A stretch of 64,000 nt of DNA from Mycolicibacterium setense. GTDB lineage: Bacteria > Actinomycetota > Actinomycetes > Mycobacteriales > Mycobacteriaceae. The position numbers were made by a program, and so were the translations under genes. Location: NCBI RefSeq assembly GCF_000805385.1, contig NZ_JTJW01000007.1, positions 62,001 through 126,000 on the forward strand. The letters are read 5' to 3'. The notes beneath the pieces are model-generated. The model was not told the DNA's origin. It saw only the letters and a program-made list of their open reading frames with translations, and did no database searches. Below, in pieces: positions 61,214 to 64,000 of this stretch (the stretch's first letter is position 1; each line of letters starts with the position of its first letter).

Positions 61214-61708
61214 TCATGTCGCCTTGAAGTCGTCCGGCGAAACGCTGTCGAGGAACTCCTTGAACTTTTCCACCTCGTCCTCACGGACGGTGCCCGCGGC
61301 CTCTTCGTCGTTCTCGTCGGGGATCAGCAGGCCGGCCTCGGCCAGCACCGCCTCTTCCACGTAGATCGGGACGCCGACGCGGAGGGCGATCGCCACCGAG
61401 TCCGACGGCCTGGCCGAAACCTTGATGTCGCGGTCGAAGATCAGATCGGCGTAGAACGTGCCTTCCTGCAAGTCCACGATCCGCACCTCTTTGAGCGAAT
61501 GCCCCAGGGCGGTAATGACATCTCGAATCAGGTCGTGTGTGAGGGGCCGGGTGGGTTCGACGCCCTGCTGCTCCAGGGCGATCGCTGCAGCCTCCGACTG
61601 CCCGATCCAGATCGGTAGGTAGCGATCGCCGTTGGACTCCCGCAAAAGCAACACGGGCTGGTTCTGCGGCTGTTCCACCCGAATCCCGACCACGCGAACC
61701 TCAGCCAT
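61214..61708 (-). CDS. Bifunctional nuclease family (DUF151) protein
   Basis: A 164-residue DUF151/BFN domain protein, counterpart of Rv1829. Family blocks are VRVVGIRVEQPQNQPVLLLR, RYLPIWIGQSEAAAIALEQQ, RPLTHDLIRDVITALGHSL and ARPSDSVAIALRVGVPIYV. The plant founder protein has nuclease activity; bacterial function is not established. The C-terminus is acidic. It is flanked by two MerR-type regulator genes. Confidence 0.92.
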   Translation of the reverse strand: MAEVRVVGIRVEQPQNQPVLLLRESNGDRYLPIWIGQSEAAAIALEQQGVEPTRPLTHDLIRDVITALGHSLKEVRIVDLQEGTFYADLIFDRDIKVSARPSDSVAIALRVGVPIYVEEAVLAEAGLLIPDENDEEAAGTVREDEVEKFKEFLDSVSPDDFKAT

Positions 61709-61829
61709 CTGTGCCTGCCCTCCGCACCGCCGTGCCGTTTCGTCGTATTTTCGTCCTCGCGCAGTCCGCCGTTACCAATCGGCAGGGGTCCCGACTTGGA
61801 CGAACTGGCCGTCGAAACGAGTCTAGTCC

Positions 61830-62585
61830 TCAGCGATCCAGAACGTCGCGTACGGCGGACTTGATCAGAGACGTGTGCAAAGTGATGGCCAGGGCGGCCA
61901 CTTCGCGGGCCAGGTCGTCGGCGCGGTCGCGGGCTCCGGCCCTGCCCGCCTTGCCCACTGGGCCCGCGATCTGGGCGATCAGATCGGATTGGCGATCAGC
62001 CGCGGAGCGGAATGCCCGCAGGTGTCTGGGCTCGACGCCGTAGTCGCCGAGGGCGCGTGCGCACTGAGCGATCACCACGGAATGTTCGTCGAAAAACCCG
62101 CCGGGCCCGGGGGTGATGATGCCGTTGCGGACCAGTGCCCCCAGCATCTCCTCGTCGATTCCCGACCGGGCCAACAGGTCTTCGCGGGACAGCCGCACCT
62201 GCGGCGGTCCGACCGCAGCGACGACGGCTGCGCCGGACCCGGCCGCAGCGTCGTCGTTGTCGCCGGACACCGGCACCAGACGCGGAACCCCATAGGGGGA
62301 TCCGGCCTGCGGCAACTCCCCGTCCGGTAGAGCGTCCAGCTGAGCCTTGATCACCTTCAACGGCAGATACTGGTCCCGCTGGGCGGTCAGGATGAACCGC
62401 AACCGCGCACAGTCGTATGCGGTGAACCGCCGGTAGCCCGACGCAGTGCGCTGCGGTGTCACCAACCCCTCGGCCTCAAGGAACCGGATCTTCGAGATGC
62501 TGACATCCGGAAAGTCTCCCCGGAGCAGGTCCAGGACTGCACCGATCGACATCCCGGCCAGTGCAGGTCTGTCGGGGGCAGTCAT
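61830..62585 (-). CDS. ftsR: MerR-family regulator FtsR (Rv1828 counterpart)
   Basis: A 251-residue MerR-type transcription factor. N-terminal winged helix: MSIGAVLDLLRGDFPDVSIS, KIRFLEAEGLVTPQRTASGY, RRFTAYDCARLRFILTAQRD. The C-terminal half (AVVRNGIITPGPGGFFDEHS, QCARALGDYGVEPRHLRAFR) matches Rv1828. The corynebacterial orthologue FtsR activates ftsZ. It starts 3 nt after garA, so the two are cotranscribed. Confidence 0.92.
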   Translation of the reverse strand: MTAPDRPALAGMSIGAVLDLLRGDFPDVSISKIRFLEAEGLVTPQRTASGYRRFTAYDCARLRFILTAQRDQYLPLKVIKAQLDALPDGELPQAGSPYGVPRLVPVSGDNDDAAAGSGAAVVAAVGPPQVRLSREDLLARSGIDEEMLGALVRNGIITPGPGGFFDEHSVVIAQCARALGDYGVEPRHLRAFRSAADRQSDLIAQIAGPVGKAGRAGARDRADDLAREVAALAITLHTSLIKSAVRDVLDR

Positions 62586-62588
62586 CGG

Positions 62589-63068
62589 CTAGCTGGTCTG
62601 GCCGCTGTCGTCGTCAGAACGGGGGCCCGTGAGGAACACCAGACGGAACTTCCCGATCTGCACTTCGTCACCGTTGGCGAGGACGGCCGAATCGACCGGC
62701 TCCCGGTTGACATAGGTCCCGTTGAGGCTGCCGACGTCGACAACCTGGAACTCACCGCTCTCCAACCGGAATTCGGCATGCCGACGACTCACCGTGACGT
62801 CATCGAGAAAGATGTCGCTGTCAGGGTGGCGCCCCGCCGACGTCGTCGGCTGATCGAGCAAGAAACGCGATCCGGCATTCGGTCCGCGCTTGACGACGAG
62901 CAATGCCGAACCCGCGGGCAGGCCCTCGACACCGGAAACGGCGCCTTCGGCACCGGCCGTTGCGGGCGCATCCAGTTCGTTCAAAAAGTCCGCGCGGAAA
63001 ACCGAAGTGGTTTCCACCGTCACGTCCTCCGACTGGTCGGCCCCCAAATTGCTGTCCTTGTCCGTCAC
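62589..63068 (-). CDS. garA: FHA-domain metabolic regulator GarA
   Basis: A 159-residue forkhead-associated protein that, depending on phosphorylation by PknB/PknG, binds 2-oxoglutarate dehydrogenase and glutamate enzymes to steer carbon and nitrogen. The N-terminal phospho-motif ETTS (residues 19-22) is intact. The FHA domain shows GRHPDSDIFLDDVTVSRRHA and VDVGSLNGTYVN. GTG 63068 follows GAGGAG and matches the mycobacterial start VTDKDSN; the longer frame to 63173 is not conserved. Confidence 0.96.
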   Translation of the reverse strand: MTDKDSNLGADQSEDVTVETTSVFRADFLNELDAPATAGAEGAVSGVEGLPAGSALLVVKRGPNAGSRFLLDQPTTSAGRHPDSDIFLDDVTVSRRHAEFRLESGEFQVVDVGSLNGTYVNREPVDSAVLANGDEVQIGKFRLVFLTGPRSDDDSGQTS

Positions 63069-63258
63069 CCGCTGCTCCTCACTGGCTGCTGTGGCGTTCG
63101 CCCGGCGTGGCCCCAGCCCATCGTCGGTCTCACGTCGACCGTACCGCGCATCAGGCATCATTGGGTCCACCACCGCCGGATCCGATGGGGAAGATATCTG
63201 CGCGCCGGGTACGGCCCAACCGGTCTAGGCGACCGGCCCCCGAAACCCTAACAATTCC

Positions 63259-63654
63259 TTAGTCGGTCACCGCGGCGCGGTAGCCGTCCGCGTCGAGCAA
63301 ACCTGCCAGGGCGTCTTCGAGCGTGCCCTCCTCGAGGCGCAGATCGACCAGCCAGCCTTCGCCGTAGGGGTCGGAGTTGACCAGCTGCGGACTGCCGTCC
63401 AGATCCCCGTTGACCGCAACGACTTTCGCCGCCACGGGGGCGTACAGGTCCGACACCGATTTAGTGGACTCGACCTCGCCGAATGCGTCGCCCGCGGCCA
63501 GCTGGGCACCCACGTCGGGCAGTTGGACGAACACCACGTCGCCCAGCGCGGACTGCGCGTAATCGGTGATGCCGACCCGCACCGTGTCGTCACCGGTACG
63601 CAACACCCACTCGTGTTCCGAGGTGTAGTACAGGTCGGCTGGGATCTCGCTCAC
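63259..63654 (-). CDS. gcvH: Glycine cleavage system H protein
   Basis: A 131-residue lipoyl carrier that shuttles the aminomethyl group from GcvP, counterpart of Rv1826. Start IPADLYYTSEHEWV; lipoylation lysine Lys65 in GEVESTKSVSDLYAP; C-terminal NSDPYGEGWLVDLRLEEG. It is expressed with the garA block and is separated from gcvP by four genes. It has no riboswitch of its own in the 46-nt gap to the DUF881 gene upstream. Confidence 0.96.
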   Translation of the reverse strand: MSEIPADLYYTSEHEWVLRTGDDTVRVGITDYAQSALGDVVFVQLPDVGAQLAAGDAFGEVESTKSVSDLYAPVAAKVVAVNGDLDGSPQLVNSDPYGEGWLVDLRLEEGTLEDALAGLLDADGYRAAVTD

Positions 63655-63699
63655 GGCGCTCCTTATTTCGTGGAGTTGGTTGCATTGCTCATTTGAAGC

Positions 63700-64000
63700 T
63701 CACTTGACGGGCTGAGCGTATTGGCGTGGTTTCGGTTGCCGCAAGGCGGTGACGTCGACGCGCTCGGCTTGTTGTACCACCATCGTGCCGCCGACACGTT
63801 TGACACTGTCCATTGCCCCACCGGGAATGTTCATCGCCGCCGCCAGCGTCGGCGGATCCCCAATCGCCAGAACCGAATACGGCGGCCGCAAGGTCACGTC
63901 GTCGACCGTGAGCTGCCCGGGAGTGCCGATGATCCAGGTGTCCAGGCCCACCCGCACAGCGGTTTGCTGATCGCCACCCCGGATCTCGATGGCCTCGGCC
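63700..64000 (-). CDS. DUF881 family protein, N-terminus outside the window
   Basis: The C-terminal 99 residues of a DUF881 protein (Rv1825 type), frame open at the right edge. Visible core: AEAIEIRGGDQQTAVRVGLD, TWIIGTPGQLTVDDVTLRPP, YSVLAIGDPPTLAAAMNIPG, ending RQPKPRQYAQPVK. Family members are anchored by an N-terminal helix and lie near division and envelope genes; function unknown. Confidence 0.85.
   Translation of the reverse strand, partial: AEAIEIRGGDQQTAVRVGLDTWIIGTPGQLTVDDVTLRPPYSVLAIGDPPTLAAAMNIPGGAMDSVKRVGGTMVVQQAERVDVTALRQPKPRQYAQPVK

Overview
This is GC-rich chromosomal DNA from a mycobacterium, most likely a rapid-growing, non-tuberculous species (Mycolicibacterium type). The assignment rests on gene content: an antigen 85C mycolyltransferase, the Apa glycoprotein, GarA, GuaB1, malate synthase G, a mycobacterial urease cluster, IdeR-type iron boxes, and gene order that runs through the counterparts of M. 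tuberculosis Rv1826-Rv1862 in inverted orientation. Lon, which M. tuberculosis lacks, points away from the tuberculosis complex. The species was not determined. No rRNA, tRNA, insertion sequence, prophage or CRISPR array was seen.

Layout. 1-6.7 kb: a truncated class III nucleotide cyclase overlapping a cyclic-nucleotide-domain MscS channel, fbpC, a membrane molybdopterin oxidoreductase and a quinone oxidoreductase. 6.7-16.1 kb: lon behind a textbook ClgR box and a HAIR-like element, an acyltransferase, cycA, a DUF2236 gene sandwiched between two paralogous small membrane proteins, a lipoprotein, a DUF72 protein and a ferredoxin reductase. 16.2-20.1 kb: a two-gene unit of a winged-helix protein and a 1048-residue ATPase carrying both an AAA-like and a HerA/FtsK-like motor. 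This is the least explained system in the window. 20.1-28.6 kb: atypical thiolase, phosphoketolase, CPBP protease, CGNR regulator, adhA, GlsB-like protein and apa. 28.8-32.6 kb: modC and modB without modA, a 19-codon reading frame overlapping the modB start, an SDR protein and an F420-type oxidoreductase.

32.6-41.4 kb: ndh, ureABCFGD, a thioesterase, an IdeR-boxed promoter followed by a short hairpin-ended transcript unit that matches the position of the iron-sparing sRNA MrsI, an iron-boxed FhuF-like gene, and a BlaI/BlaR pair. 41.4-47.3 kb: gnd1, a 58-nt near-perfect inverted repeat, guaB1, and two overlapping CNNM/CorC genes preceded by a 46-codon coupled ORF. 47.3-51.4 kb: an accessory insert with TetR, a 25-bp palindromic operator, a molybdopterin oxidoreductase and a dehydrogenase. 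52.4-64 kb: glcB, a VWA/solute-binding membrane protein, gcvP behind a tandem glycine riboswitch, then the minus-strand MerR-DUF151-ftsR-garA-gcvH-DUF881 block.

Functional themes. Glycine and central carbon meet at the right end (gcvP, gcvH, GarA, glcB). Iron control appears twice around 39 kb. Nitrogen release (urease), protein quality control (lon) and cation transport (CNNM pair) are each preceded by recognisable cis-regulatory DNA. Gene identities come from motif reading and remembered family sequences, not from database searches.
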